A program made the position numbers and the translations under genes. A stretch of DNA of 64,000 nucleotides from Mucilaginibacter sabulilitoris (GTDB lineage: Bacteria; Bacteroidota; Bacteroidia; Sphingobacteriales; Sphingobacteriaceae), in NCBI RefSeq assembly GCF_034262375.1, contig NZ_CP139558.1:3410001-3474000 (forward strand), read 5' to 3'. Below are positions 56,228 through 64,000 of the stretch, piece after piece (position 1 is the first letter of the stretch; each line of letters opens with the position of its first letter). The notes below the pieces were generated by a model that made no database searches, was not told where the DNA came from, and worked only from the letters and a program-made list of their open reading frames with translations.

Positions 56228-57994
56228 ATGGATTTTATTATTGATGCGGCTGTTAAAGCGATAAAACATCTGTACCAAACTGATGTAGCCCCAGCCGCTA
56301 TAAGTTTACAGGAAACCCGGAAAGAATTTGAAGGGCAAATTACCATAGTAACCTTTCCGTTCACCAAGTTCTCGCGCAAAGGGCCGGAACAAACCGGTAC
56401 CGAAATAGGGGAGTTCCTGAAAAATGAATTGAAAGAGATAGCCTCATTTAATGTGATAAAGGGTTTTCTCAATATCTCTATAAGCGACGAATACTGGATC
56501 AGTCAATTATATAACGTTGTACTGCCTGATAATTTTGCAGTAGCAAAACCAAATGGGCAAAAAGTGATGGTAGAATATTCATCACCAAATACCAATAAGC
56601 CGTTGCACCTCGGGCATATCCGCAACAACCTGTTAGGTTATTCCGTTGCACAAATATTGGATGCTGCTGGTTATGAGGTAGTGAAAGCCAATTTGGTTAA
56701 TGACCGCGGTATACACATCTGCAAATCTATGTTGGCCTGGCAAATGTTTGGTAATGGCGAAACGCCTGCGTCATCGGGCTTAAAAGGCGATCATTTGGTA
56801 GGTAAGTATTATGTACTGTTTGATAAAGCTTATAAAACGCAGATTGATGAACTCAAAGTCGAAGGTCAAAGTGAGGAAGAAGCTAAAAAGAATGCTCCCG
56901 TTATAAAAGAGGCACAGCAAATGCTGCAAAAGTGGGAAGCCGGTGATGCAGAAGTGATTGGCTTGTGGAAAACCATGAACGAGTGGGTTTATGCAGGTTT
57001 CGCCGAAACTTATAAGCAGTTAGGCGTTGATTTTGATAAATACTACTACGAGTCAAATACCTATCTTTTAGGGAAAGACATCATAGAAGAAGGCCTTGAG
57101 AAAGGCGTGTTTTTCAAAAAGCCGGATGGTTCCGTATGGATTGACCTTACAGCCGACGGACTTGATGAAAAACTGGTGCTAAGGTCAGATGGTACATCAG
57201 TTTATATCACCCAGGATATGGGTACCGCCCAGCTAAAATATAACGACTATCACATGGATAAATCCATTTATGTGGTAGGTAACGAGCAGGATTATCACTT
57301 TAAAGTGCTTTTCCTGATACTGCGGAAGCTGGGCAAGGCTGGTGCCGATGGTTTGTTCCATTTATCATATGGCATGGTTGATTTGCCATCGGGTAAAATG
57401 AAATCGCGCGAGGGTACGGTTGTAGATGCCGATGATTTGATGGAAGAGATGAACGCAACTGCTAAAGAACAAACTGAGGCCATGGGCAAGGTTGATAATT
57501 TTAGCGAAGAATATAAATTGCAACTTTACCATACTATAGGTATGGGTGCGCTTAAATATTTCCTGCTGAAAGTTGATCCCAAGAAACGCCTGTTGTTTGA
57601 CCCTAATGAGTCGGTTGATTTTCAGGGACATACCGGACCGTTCATTCAATATACCCATGCCCGTATTAAATCGGTACTAAGCAGGGCTGATTACCAGGTG
57701 AACAATAACATAGAAATAACTGAACTTGCCGCGGTTGAGCGTGATCTGATTGTGCTGTTAACCCAATTCCCGGATATTATACGTGCGGCAGCAAATGATT
57801 ACAGTCCGGCAGTTATAGCCAATTATGTATATGAACTGGCCAAAGCATACAATAAATTCTATCACGAAAAGTCAATATTGCAGGCTGAGGATGAAATATC
57901 CAAACAATTCAGGTTGCAGTTGTCGGCATCATCGGCCAAAGTGATCAGCAAGGCCATGAACCTGCTGGGCATTGATGTGCCGGAAAGGATGTGA
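56228..57994 (+). CDS. argS: Arginyl-tRNA synthetase
   Basis: Class I synthetase charging tRNA-Arg, 588 residues. The N-terminal Arg-S additional domain (about 1-100) binds the tRNA D-loop. The catalytic core has HLGH in NKPLHLGHIRNN (HIGH motif, about 130-140) and the KMSKS-loop equivalent GKMKSREGTVVD near 391. The DALR anticodon-binding domain is C-terminal (about 470-588, ending NLLGIDVPERM). Essential, cytoplasmic. Own promoter expected in the short divergent gap shared with the arginine-deiminase-like gene; ends at a terminator hairpin. Confidence 0.98.
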   Translation: MDFIIDAAVKAIKHLYQTDVAPAAISLQETRKEFEGQITIVTFPFTKFSRKGPEQTGTEIGEFLKNELKEIASFNVIKGFLNISISDEYWISQLYNVVLPDNFAVAKPNGQKVMVEYSSPNTNKPLHLGHIRNNLLGYSVAQILDAAGYEVVKANLVNDRGIHICKSMLAWQMFGNGETPASSGLKGDHLVGKYYVLFDKAYKTQIDELKVEGQSEEEAKKNAPVIKEAQQMLQKWEAGDAEVIGLWKTMNEWVYAGFAETYKQLGVDFDKYYYESNTYLLGKDIIEEGLEKGVFFKKPDGSVWIDLTADGLDEKLVLRSDGTSVYITQDMGTAQLKYNDYHMDKSIYVVGNEQDYHFKVLFLILRKLGKAGADGLFHLSYGMVDLPSGKMKSREGTVVDADDLMEEMNATAKEQTEAMGKVDNFSEEYKLQLYHTIGMGALKYFLLKVDPKKRLLFDPNESVDFQGHTGPFIQYTHARIKSVLSRADYQVNNNIEITELAAVERDLIVLLTQFPDIIRAAANDYSPAVIANYVYELAKAYNKFYHEKSILQAEDEISKQFRLQLSASSAKVISKAMNLLGIDVPERM

Positions 57995-58046
57995 GCCCCC
58001 AGCCCCTGAAGGGGGACTTTTGATTTGCAAATGTGCAGATATTAAA

Positions 58047-58087
58047 ACAACAAAGCCCAGTTTCTGGAAAGAGCCGGGCTTTGTTGT
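58047..58087. terminator. Terminator of argS
   Basis: A perfect 12-bp stem (58047-58058 with 58076-58087, arm ACAACAAAGCCC) with a 17-base loop and TTGTTGTTG tail. GC-rich repeat wording (CCCCTGAAGGGG, CCCCTTAGGGG) lies on either side, between convergent genes. Confidence 0.75.
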
Positions 58088-58127
58088 TGAATTAGATTTT
58101 AAAAACTCCCCTTAGGGGTTATGGGCT

Positions 58128-58418
58128 CTATCTCCAATGCCCTCTGTGCCACGCATAGCCACGGCGCACAGGATGCCAGTATCCCTGAACGTAAACACGA
58201 CCCGGACGCGGGCGGGCATAGTAGCCATTTATGTAAACATATCTATTGCCGCGCCATGCCCATTCACCGGGTACCCAATAGGCCCCGGCATACGGAGCCA
58301 CGGGACGTACATATACGGGTTCGGCAGGACGTTCGGCAACATAATAGTCAGCAGCGCAGGAGGTGAATAAGGTGCCTGTTAAGGCCAGTAATAATCCTAT
58401 TTTCGCTATCTTTTTCAT
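58128..58418 (-). CDS. YXWGXW-repeat lipoprotein
   Basis: A 96-residue surface or periplasmic lipoprotein. Signal peptide with lipobox FTSC, lipid Cys about residue 21. The mature part is a Tyr/Trp/Gly-rich array of WVPG-type units: GAYWVPGEWAWRGNRYVY, YVQGYWHPVRRG and AWHRGHWR, the YXWGXW (BcpO-related) pattern. Function not established for the family; a cell-envelope role is probable. Confidence 0.85.
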   Translation of the reverse strand: MKKIAKIGLLLALTGTLFTSCAADYYVAERPAEPVYVRPVAPYAGAYWVPGEWAWRGNRYVYINGYYARPRPGRVYVQGYWHPVRRGYAWHRGHWR

Positions 58419-58482
58419 CTGTAAAATGTTTATTTTATTAAATACTACAGAATTTTGACAGCGGTCAGCTTAAAAAGTTTAA

Positions 58483-59376
58483 TTATTTACCAGCAAATTT
58501 ATCCGCTACAATAAGCTCTTTATTACCTGGTGTGTACTTGTAAAAGCCACTCCCTGATTTTACTCCCGTGTGGCCAGCGGTCACCATATTTACCAATAAA
58601 GGGCACGGCGCATATTTTTGGTTGCCAAAGCCATCATACAGCACTTTTAATATAGCCAGGCAAACATCAAGCCCTATAAAATCGGCCAGTTGCAATGGGC
58701 CCATCGGATGTGCCATACCCAACTTCATTACGGTATCAATTTCTTCAACACCGGCAACCCCTTCGTATAAGGTATAAATGGCCTCATTGATCATCGGCAT
58801 TAAAATACGATTAGCTACAAAACCCGGATAATCATTCACTTCAACGGGTTCTTTTTCTAATGTTTTAGAAAGCTCCATAATGGTGACTGTCACTTCATCG
58901 GTAGTAGCATAGCCCCTTATTACTTCCACCAGCTTCATTACCGGCACAGGGTTCATAAAATGCATACCGATAACATTACCCGGATTTTTTGTTACCGCGG
59001 CAATCTGCGTAATGGATATTGACGATGTGTTGGATGCCAGGATAACGTCATCGCCACAAATGTCGCTGAGCTGTTTAAACAGTTTTAGCTTGATATCCCG
59101 GTTTTCGGTGGCGGCTTCAATTACCAGATCGGCATTGACAGCGCCTTGCGCCAGATCTGTAAATGTTGTAATGCGATCGAGGGTTTCGGTTTTTATCTGC
59201 TCATCAATAGTTCCTTTTTTTAACTGTCGGTCCAGGTTATTAGTAATGGTTTGTACGGCTTTATTTAACGCTTCTGTGCTAATATCAACCAATGACACTT
59301 CAAAGCCATGCTGTGCAAAGGTATGGGCTATGCCATTACCCATAGTGCCTGAACCAATTACAGTAATATTTTTCAT
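58483..59376 (-). CDS. 3-hydroxybutyryl-CoA dehydrogenase
   Basis: NAD(P)-dependent oxidation or reduction of 3-hydroxyacyl-CoA, 297 residues. The Rossmann loop GSGTMGNGIAHTFA is at residues 7-20, catalytic Ser in ASNTSSISI, His in GMHFMNPVPVMKLVEV and the downstream Glu pair in YPGFVANRI region; the C-terminal dimerisation domain ends HPMGPLQLADFIGLD. Likely role in fatty-acid or aromatic-acid beta-oxidation, or C4 metabolism. No other beta-oxidation gene is adjacent. Confidence 0.95.
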   Translation of the reverse strand: MKNITVIGSGTMGNGIAHTFAQHGFEVSLVDISTEALNKAVQTITNNLDRQLKKGTIDEQIKTETLDRITTFTDLAQGAVNADLVIEAATENRDIKLKLFKQLSDICGDDVILASNTSSISITQIAAVTKNPGNVIGMHFMNPVPVMKLVEVIRGYATTDEVTVTIMELSKTLEKEPVEVNDYPGFVANRILMPMINEAIYTLYEGVAGVEEIDTVMKLGMAHPMGPLQLADFIGLDVCLAILKVLYDGFGNQKYAPCPLLVNMVTAGHTGVKSGSGFYKYTPGNKELIVADKFAGK

Positions 59377-59451
59377 GATAACCGGGTGTTTAAGTGCTTA
59401 ACGCAATGGCTAATTTGAAGCAAATTATTTATTTAGCAAAATACTGGCGTG

Positions 59452-60069
59452 TTATATATTAATAAAGCTGCCGGCTTCAACTACCATTTTTTTATTAATA
59501 TGATCGTAAGTGGGGATATGCCCCAGCTCATCAACACCCGAGTAATCCAGGATATACGTTTTTGAATAAATATCCTTATCTCCATTGAATATAATTCCCA
59601 TTACCGGTATATTATATTTTTTAAGCGCAAGGAGCGACAACAGTGTGTGGTTTATACTGCCAAGATAGTTCTGCGATACCAGAATAACCCGGGCATTTAG
59701 TTGTTTAATCACATCTATTATCAAGAAGTTATCATTCAACGGAACCATAAGGCCCCCTGCTCCTTCAATTACCAACTGGTTATCAGTTTGGGGAGCGATA
59801 ATATTTTGCATATCAATAACAATTTTATCAATAGCAGCCGATTTGTGCGGTGAGTAAGGTTGGGTTAAACGATATGCTTCCGGAAAAAATCGAGAAACAT
59901 TATTTGACACTAAACTTTGTACTTTCAAGGTATCGCTGTTATCCAGGTCGCCCGATTGGATGGGTTTCCAATAGTCGGCCTTCAGTTTCTCTGTAACAAT
60001 AGCGGAAATTACGGTTTTGCCAACTCCGGTACCAATACCGGTAATAAATATGGGTTGCTTAGATGACAT
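59452..60069 (-). CDS. bioD: Dethiobiotin synthetase
   Basis: ATP-dependent closure of the ureido ring from 7,8-diaminopelargonate, 205 residues. P-loop GIGTGVGKTVISAI is at residues 11-24, KPIQSGD follows the first core, EGAGGLMVP holds the metal/substrate Glu. It overlaps bioF by 11 bases, so the two are translated together; bioA, bioB and bioC are not in the window. Confidence 0.95.
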   Translation of the reverse strand: MSSKQPIFITGIGTGVGKTVISAIVTEKLKADYWKPIQSGDLDNSDTLKVQSLVSNNVSRFFPEAYRLTQPYSPHKSAAIDKIVIDMQNIIAPQTDNQLVIEGAGGLMVPLNDNFLIIDVIKQLNARVILVSQNYLGSINHTLLSLLALKKYNIPVMGIIFNGDKDIYSKTYILDYSGVDELGHIPTYDHINKKMVVEAGSFINI

Positions 60070-61189
60070 TAATAAATTGGTTTATAGTAGCAATAAGCAA
60101 GGTTAAATCATCGGTCGTATTAAATGCATGCAAGCATATCCGTATCCGTTCTGTGCCTGCTGCAACAGTAGGACTAAGTATAGCTCTTACATCTAACCCT
60201 GCATTTTGCAAAATGTTTGCAGCTTTTCGCGCTTTGTCATTGCTCTTTAGCAGAATACACTGAATGGCACTATCGCTGTCAAGTAACGGGAAATTCTCAT
60301 GCGGCCGAAGCTGCCTTTTAAATAAATTGATATTGTTTTTAAGATTGATAATGTCAGCAGTCTCATTTCGGAGAAGCTTATAAGCCATTTTTATAGACGC
60401 CAGCTGATGAAATGACGATGCTGTAGTGTAAATAAAAGAGCGGGCAAAGTTTATCAGGTATTCTCGTAACAAATTACTACCTAATACAATAGCCCCATGG
60501 CAGCCCAGGGCTTTTCCAAAGGTAACAATGAGTGCGAACACCCGGTTTTGTAACCCCATTTCATTTACCAACCCGGCAGGGTAGAGGCCTACGGCGTGAG
60601 CTTCGTCAACTATCAGATGCGCGCCGTATTTTTCAGTCAGGTTTAATATTTCCAGTAATGGTGGGGTATCCCCATTCATGGAGTAAATGCTTTCGATAAC
60701 CACATAGCAATTGCCTTTAGACAGCTTTAGCTTGGTCTCCAGGCTGTTTATATCGTTATGGCGGAAACTATACCTGTTGGCATAACTTAAACGCGCTCCG
60801 TCAATTACAGAGGCATGTATCAGTTCGTCGAGTATAATGGTATCGCCACGCTGTGCTAACGAGGATAATAGACCCAGATTAGCATCGTAGCCTGAATTGA
60901 ACAGCAAACCTGCTTCATATTGATGATGGGCAGCTATTTCCTGTTCCAGTTCTTCGGCATAGGTTACATTTCCGGATAACAGCCTTGAGCCGGTAGCCCC
61001 GTTTAAAGCGTAAGGGTGGTTTTGGATTTCGGTTGAGATATTATTTTTTAACTCTGTTGAGCGGGCAAAACCGAGATAATCATTCGAGCAAAAATCAATA
61101 AGGTTGTTTTCGGGCTTTAACGTTCGGTACGTGCCCGCTGATGTCCTTTCATCAAGTTTGTTTTTGATATATTTTTCGGCAGATGTCAA
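60059..61189 (-). CDS. bioF: 8-amino-7-oxononanoate synthase
   Basis: PLP alpha-oxoamine synthase condensing pimeloyl-ACP or -CoA with alanine. The conserved DEAHAVGLYPAG is about residues 183-194 in the shorter frame, and the PLP lysine is in VTFGKALGCHGA. An ATG exists at 61246, but that codon lies upstream of a terminator hairpin belonging to the preceding gene; I therefore prefer TTG at 61189 (first residues LTSAEKYIKNKLDER, about 376 residues). Start is inferred, not proven. Confidence 0.9.
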   Translation of the reverse strand: MTSAEKYIKNKLDERTSAGTYRTLKPENNLIDFCSNDYLGFARSTELKNNISTEIQNHPYALNGATGSRLLSGNVTYAEELEQEIAAHHQYEAGLLFNSGYDANLGLLSSLAQRGDTIILDELIHASVIDGARLSYANRYSFRHNDINSLETKLKLSKGNCYVVIESIYSMNGDTPPLLEILNLTEKYGAHLIVDEAHAVGLYPAGLVNEMGLQNRVFALIVTFGKALGCHGAIVLGSNLLREYLINFARSFIYTTASSFHQLASIKMAYKLLRNETADIINLKNNINLFKRQLRPHENFPLLDSDSAIQCILLKSNDKARKAANILQNAGLDVRAILSPTVAAGTERIRICLHAFNTTDDLTLLIATINQFINVI

Positions 61190-61210
61190 AGCGATTGATT
61201 TCTGCAAAAA

Positions 61211-61238
61211 TAAAAAAAGCGGCGCTAAGCCGCTTTTT
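61211..61238 (-). terminator. Terminator between the LTxxQ gene and bioF
   Basis: On the minus strand AAAAAGCGGC/GCCGCTTTTT, a perfect 10-bp stem (61229-61238 with 61214-61223), 5-base loop and T-run, directly after the 61247 stop. Confidence 0.9.
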
Positions 61239-61246
61239 ATTATCAA

Positions 61247-61621
61247 TTAATTTTGTGAGCCGCCTCCGCCGCCGCCCTGTCTCATCCTGTCCATTCTTTC
61301 CTTCATCCAGGCATCATAGGCAGTTGCTTGTTCGGGAGTTAAAACAGCTTTGACTTTATCATCAGTTGCTTTTCTTAAAGGTGCCATTGCTCCGCGCATT
61401 GCACTTCTATCGCCATTGGCAGCTGTTCTTACGCTGTCCATTTTGGTAGCCTGGTCTTTGTATATAGCAGTAATTTTAGTGGTCTGGTCGTCAGTTAATT
61501 TTAACTGGGTTTGCAGTCCCTTAGCCATTTCCTCGGGGCTTCTTCTCATACGGCCACCTTGTGCATAGCTTAATGCCGAAATTCCCATCAGGAAACAGCA
61601 CATTAACAAAATTTTTTTCAT
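61247..61621 (-). CDS. LTxxQ-motif periplasmic protein (Spy-like)
   Basis: Exported 124-residue protein with a signal peptide ending near SYAQ. Two LTxxQ-type motifs, LTDDQ (about 42-46) and LTPEQ (about 95-99), are the mark of Spy/CpxP-like helical periplasmic proteins in envelope stress. Helical, Met- and Arg-rich, with a glycine-rich end (GGGGGGSQN). In Bacteroidota such proteins are often called DUF4890 or periplasmic heavy-metal sensor. Single gene with its own terminator. Confidence 0.82.
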   Translation of the reverse strand: MKKILLMCCFLMGISALSYAQGGRMRRSPEEMAKGLQTQLKLTDDQTTKITAIYKDQATKMDSVRTAANGDRSAMRGAMAPLRKATDDKVKAVLTPEQATAYDAWMKERMDRMRQGGGGGGSQN

Positions 61622-61696
61622 AGCTTTTTTAATTTAATTTACGTTTTAATCTTATGATAAAGATATACCGTAAAGGTTTAAATAAGCCGTTGTAAC

Positions 61697-62473
61697 TTAA
61701 TTGTTGCTTTGTCGCAAGTTTGATATAGAACGCTGCATTTGAGCCATCATTGCGGTAAGGCTTTCCATAGTTGGCTCGGGTGTTGGTTGTGGTAATTGGG
61801 TTGAAATATAGCCTTTAGCTTTCCATATTTCCAGCACATCCTCACCGTTTATTTCATAAGGTTCATATACCGGATTGTCAGATATCAGTTTGAGCTTTTT
61901 GTTCTCTTTAAATTTGTTGCCTATACGTTTATATACTACGCCATCATTTTTTGATATAACCACATAGGTTTCGCCGCTTTTAATATCGGCCCAGTTCTCC
62001 AGGTATTCCCCTATAATAATATCGCCTGATAATATAGGCAGCATGGAGTCACCTTTTATTTCAAATGCCCGGTAGGTACCCTGTTTAAACATGGGCAAAT
62101 AAAATTTGGGCAGTTGGGATACATATTCCGGATCTGCATAGCCATTTAAATAACCGGCGCTTGCTTTAAGCGGTACCATCTCAATATTTTCATTATCATC
62201 CTTATCAACAGAAATACTTAGTATACGCAGGTTTGCAGGGTTTCCCTTTGGCTTAGGTGCCCATTTTTCGTCGATGGTTTCATTGATAAAATCATCAATC
62301 GTGATGTCAAAAAAAGTTGCTAATGTTTTTAGCAAGTCATATTTTGGATCAGCACGGTCTTCTTCATATGCACCTACTAATGAGCGTTTTATGCCCAGTT
62401 GATCAGCGAATTGCTGTTGGGTTAAACCCTTTTTCTTGCGGAGGAACTTAATATTTTGTGAAATTATTGACAT
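61697..62473 (-). CDS. LexA-like regulator: HTH plus S24 peptidase domain
   Basis: Transcription regulator of 258 residues. An XRE helix-turn-helix (about 1-65, LTQQQFADQLGIKRSLVGAYE) is joined to a C-terminal S24 domain (about 115-230) with the Ser nucleophile in IKGDSMLPILSGD and the general-base Lys in GVVYKRIG. Such CI-type repressors usually respond to RecA-ssDNA by self-cleavage. The ATG at 62473 is chosen because residues upstream of it (from 62584) overlap the opposite-strand gene start. Divergent from the GIY-YIG gene; may regulate it and itself. Confidence 0.88.
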   Translation of the reverse strand: MSIISQNIKFLRKKKGLTQQQFADQLGIKRSLVGAYEEDRADPKYDLLKTLATFFDITIDDFINETIDEKWAPKPKGNPANLRILSISVDKDDNENIEMVPLKASAGYLNGYADPEYVSQLPKFYLPMFKQGTYRAFEIKGDSMLPILSGDIIIGEYLENWADIKSGETYVVISKNDGVVYKRIGNKFKENKKLKLISDNPVYEPYEINGEDVLEIWKAKGYISTQLPQPTPEPTMESLTAMMAQMQRSISNLRQSNN

Positions 62474-62496
62474 AAAATTTGCATTTGCTAAAATAA

Positions 62497-62527
62497 TTAG
62501 TAATTTTATGCTCATAAAGTTAGTAAT
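62497..62527. promoter_or_regulatory. Candidate operator with repeated TTAGTAAT
   Basis: TTAGTAAT occurs at 62497-62504 and 62520-62527, 23 bases apart, in the 85-base gap between the S24 regulator and the GIY-YIG gene. A helical-turn multiple of about two suggests a dimeric binding site. Confidence 0.35.
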
Positions 62528-62558
62528 AATTATCGGTTCACCAAAATTTTTATCATAA

Positions 62559-62915
62559 ATGAAACGTTTTATATATATCATCACTGACAGAAACAGGAAA
62601 AACTTACATGTTGGTTTATGCTCTGATCTTGTAAAAACATTACAGTTCTATAGTGATATGCCTACGTTGTTTTTTGACAGCGCCCAGCAACTTAACCGGT
62701 TGGTTTATTTTGAAGAGATTAATACCGAAGAGCAGGCTATGGAACGTTTTAAAGTGGTAAGCACTTATACCCGCCCGCAAAAAGAAAAAATGATCAGATC
62801 TGTTAATCCCGACTGGATAGACCTGACCATTGGTTTGAAGTTTGAAAATGGTTTACGAGTAAGGCCTCAATTGCGCCCATCTGTAAATGCTAACAGGAGA
62901 GCCCTTACTTTTTAA
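62559..62915 (+). CDS. Degenerate GIY-YIG-like protein
   Basis: A 118-residue protein that fits the single-domain GIY-YIG outline: FIYIITDRN (first strand, GIY position), LHVGLCSDL (YIG position, here HVG), LVYFEEINTEEQAMERFKVV and NPDWIDLT at the end. The usual catalytic Arg after YIG and the metal Glu are not clearly present, so nuclease activity is doubtful. Divergent from the S24 regulator and convergent with msrB, whose gene it overlaps by 11 bases at the 3' ends. Confidence 0.7.
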   Translation: MKRFIYIITDRNRKNLHVGLCSDLVKTLQFYSDMPTLFFDSAQQLNRLVYFEEINTEEQAMERFKVVSTYTRPQKEKMIRSVNPDWIDLTIGLKFENGLRVRPQLRPSVNANRRALTF

Positions 62916-63381
62916 TGAATTTTAAGGCTCCCGAGTTCATACAGTATCTTTTACCGCCACGGTCGGCGGGGCCGTCGTCAAAAACGTGACCAAGGTGCAG
63001 ACCTGTACTTTTTTCAATAACTTCATCACGGCTCATACCGTAGCTATTATCATGTACAATAGCAACTTTTTTAGGATCAAAGGCTTTTACAAAGCTTGGC
63101 CACCCTGTTCCGCTGTCGAACTTATCGTCAGAGCTGAACAGTATATCACCGGTGGCCGCGCTTACATAAACGCCCTTTTCATGATTGTTCCAGTATTCGT
63201 TTTTATAAGGCGGTTCCGTTCCGCTTTCTACCATGATGTGGTACTGATTGGAGGTTAATGTTTTTTTCCACTCGGCGGCAGGTTTACTCAGCTTTCTTTT
63301 GGCATCCTGCCCGTTGCTATTCTGACAGCCAAAGGAGGTCAGAACACCTAATATTACTATCGCTAAAATTGATCTTTTCAT
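62905..63381 (-). CDS. msrB: Secreted peptide-methionine (R)-S-oxide reductase
   Basis: Repairs methionine-R-sulfoxide, 158 residues. N-terminal signal with lipobox-like TSFGC (lipid Cys about residue 19) places it outside the cytoplasm. Core motifs: KFDSGTGWPSFVKAFD, HLGHVFDDGP and the catalytic Cys in KRYCMNSGALKF. The two zinc CxxC pairs of many MsrB proteins are replaced (YVSAATGD and EKSTGLHLGH), so it is a zinc-free form. The envelope location suggests protection of exported proteins from oxidants. Confidence 0.93.
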   Translation of the reverse strand: MKRSILAIVILGVLTSFGCQNSNGQDAKRKLSKPAAEWKKTLTSNQYHIMVESGTEPPYKNEYWNNHEKGVYVSAATGDILFSSDDKFDSGTGWPSFVKAFDPKKVAIVHDNSYGMSRDEVIEKSTGLHLGHVFDDGPADRGGKRYCMNSGALKFIKK

Positions 63382-63496
63382 TTTTAATTATTTAAAGCAT
63401 TGTAAACATTAGTCGTAAAATACGGCTCGTCCTTACAATTAATTATACTTTAAATACGTAATATTATTTTTAACGGATTGTCATCCACTGGTACTA

Positions 63497-64000
63497 TTAA
63501 ATGATTTTGTTTTTTGGGATAAGTACTTTATTTACAATATGCATCATGCCGTTGCTTTGTTCAATATCAAAACGGCTTATAATGCTTTGACCACCATTTT
63601 CGTCTTCTAATACGATATTCCTGTTACTATCAATTTTGGCGGTTAGGGTAGCGCCGCTCAATGTTGTAAATGTGGCTATTCCTTTATGTTCGTTAATCTG
63701 TTTTTCAATATCCTTTGCTTTTAACTTACCCGCAACGGCATGGTATGTCATTATACCGGTAAGCTCCCAAACGCGTATTGGTTTGGACAACGAATCGAGC
63801 TTACCAACAGGTAAATTTTCAAAAGCCACGTTATCTGGGACAAATACGGTGATAGGGCCTTTGCTCTCATAAGTTTGGGTCAGGTTGGTGGATTTAATGA
63901 AATTATAAAAAACAGAAAGTTCATTAGATGATGCAATGTTCTGCACAATGTTATTCGTAGGCTGCATTCCATCACCAGCGGTGTTTTTTAAAGTGCCGAT
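63497..64000 (-). CDS. Fasciclin (FAS1) domain protein, 5' end outside the window
   Basis: FAS1 adhesive domain: SNELSVFYNFIKSTNLTQTY, GPITVFVPDNVAFENLP (H1 motif), ELTGIMTYHAVAGKLKAKDI (YH motif) and GMMHIVNKVLIPK at the end. An ATG lies at 63967, but the frame stays open to the window edge with coding-like residues (IGTLKNTAGDGM), so the start and presumably the signal peptide lie beyond base 64000. Expected secreted or lipid-anchored. Only the C-terminal portion is visible. Confidence 0.85.
   Translation of the reverse strand: MGTLKNTAGDGMQPTNNIVQNIASSNELSVFYNFIKSTNLTQTYESKGPITVFVPDNVAFENLPVGKLDSLSKPIRVWELTGIMTYHAVAGKLKAKDIEKQINEHKGIATFTTLSGATLTAKIDSNRNIVLEDENGGQSIISRFDIEQSNGMMHIVNKVLIPKNKII

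Noticed and set aside
61189..61246. ATG at 61246 as the start of bioF
   Set aside because: The extra 19 codons cover the terminator hairpin of the preceding gene and give residues not typical of BioF; TTG at 61189 is preferred.
62474..62584. Longer N-terminus for the S24 regulator
   Set aside because: It would overlap the divergent GIY-YIG start and precede the standard XRE domain start by 37 unrelated residues.
1..64000. tRNA, rRNA, riboswitch, toxin-antitoxin or defence-island genes
   Set aside because: No cloverleaf, rRNA stretch, aptamer-like leader or recognised defence family was found by eye in the intergenic regions; a covariance-model scan would be needed to be certain.

Overview
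The window reads as a chromosomal segment of a member of the Bacteroidota, most likely a Sphingobacteriaceae such as Mucilaginibacter or Pedobacter. This is an inference from gene content (BatA-type proteins, DUF4199 proteins, CtlX, Mqo, a GH3-family enzyme, Bacteroidota-type SpeA), from several start regions with a TAnnTTTG-like -7 box and no strong Shine-Dalgarno sequence, and from the families of palindromic intergenic repeats. No rRNA or tRNA gene, CRISPR array, prophage or classical defence island was recognised.

Layout. 1-7.5 kb: inorganic pyrophosphatase, a three-domain LigD end-joining ligase, an orphan membrane histidine kinase and the ClpB disaggregase. 7.5-11.5 kb: small hypothetical proteins, a large lipoprotein with a glutamine-amidotransferase-like domain and a HEAT-like protein. 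11.6-16 kb: an M16 peptidase pair (one active, one lacking its zinc motif) and guaB. 16-24.5 kb: a secreted-protein pseudogene with two in-frame stops, a LOG-type phosphoribohydrolase, a cupin, a papain-like peptidase, an acyl-CoA carboxylase beta subunit, an M19 dipeptidase, a MORN-like secreted protein and trxB. 24.5-26.25 kb: an intact IS1182-type insertion sequence. 26.4-31.4 kb: a GH20 hexosaminidase with a lipoprotein, an aldo/keto reductase and a DUF72 protein.

31.5-37.4 kb: an apparent operon of BatA-like protein, a dihydroorotase homologue that has lost its metal ligands, an acidic protein and DUF4199 protein, then a second DUF4199 protein and a J-domain/KTSC fusion. 37.6-44.6 kb, all on the minus strand: dxr-rseP, and a glycosyltransferase / membrane protein / GH3-family operon with a second glycosyltransferase upstream. 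44.8-49.9 kb: M1 peptidase, malate:quinone oxidoreductase, a lipoprotein. 50-58 kb: a concentration of arginine genes (speA, ctlX, an arginine-deiminase-like gene, argS) around a DUF2975/HTH regulator pair preceded by a perfect 24-bp inverted repeat. 58-64 kb: a YXWGXW lipoprotein, 3-hydroxyacyl-CoA dehydrogenase, bioF-bioD, an LTxxQ periplasmic protein, a LexA-like S24 regulator divergent from a degenerate GIY-YIG protein, a zinc-less secreted MsrB and a fasciclin-domain gene cut by the window end.

Most of the window is housekeeping. The strongest points for a second look are the arginine locus with its palindrome and regulator pair, the metal-site-less dihydroorotase in the BatA operon, the double-nonsense pseudogene, the J-KTSC fusion, and the families of long inverted repeats that sit preferentially between convergent genes.
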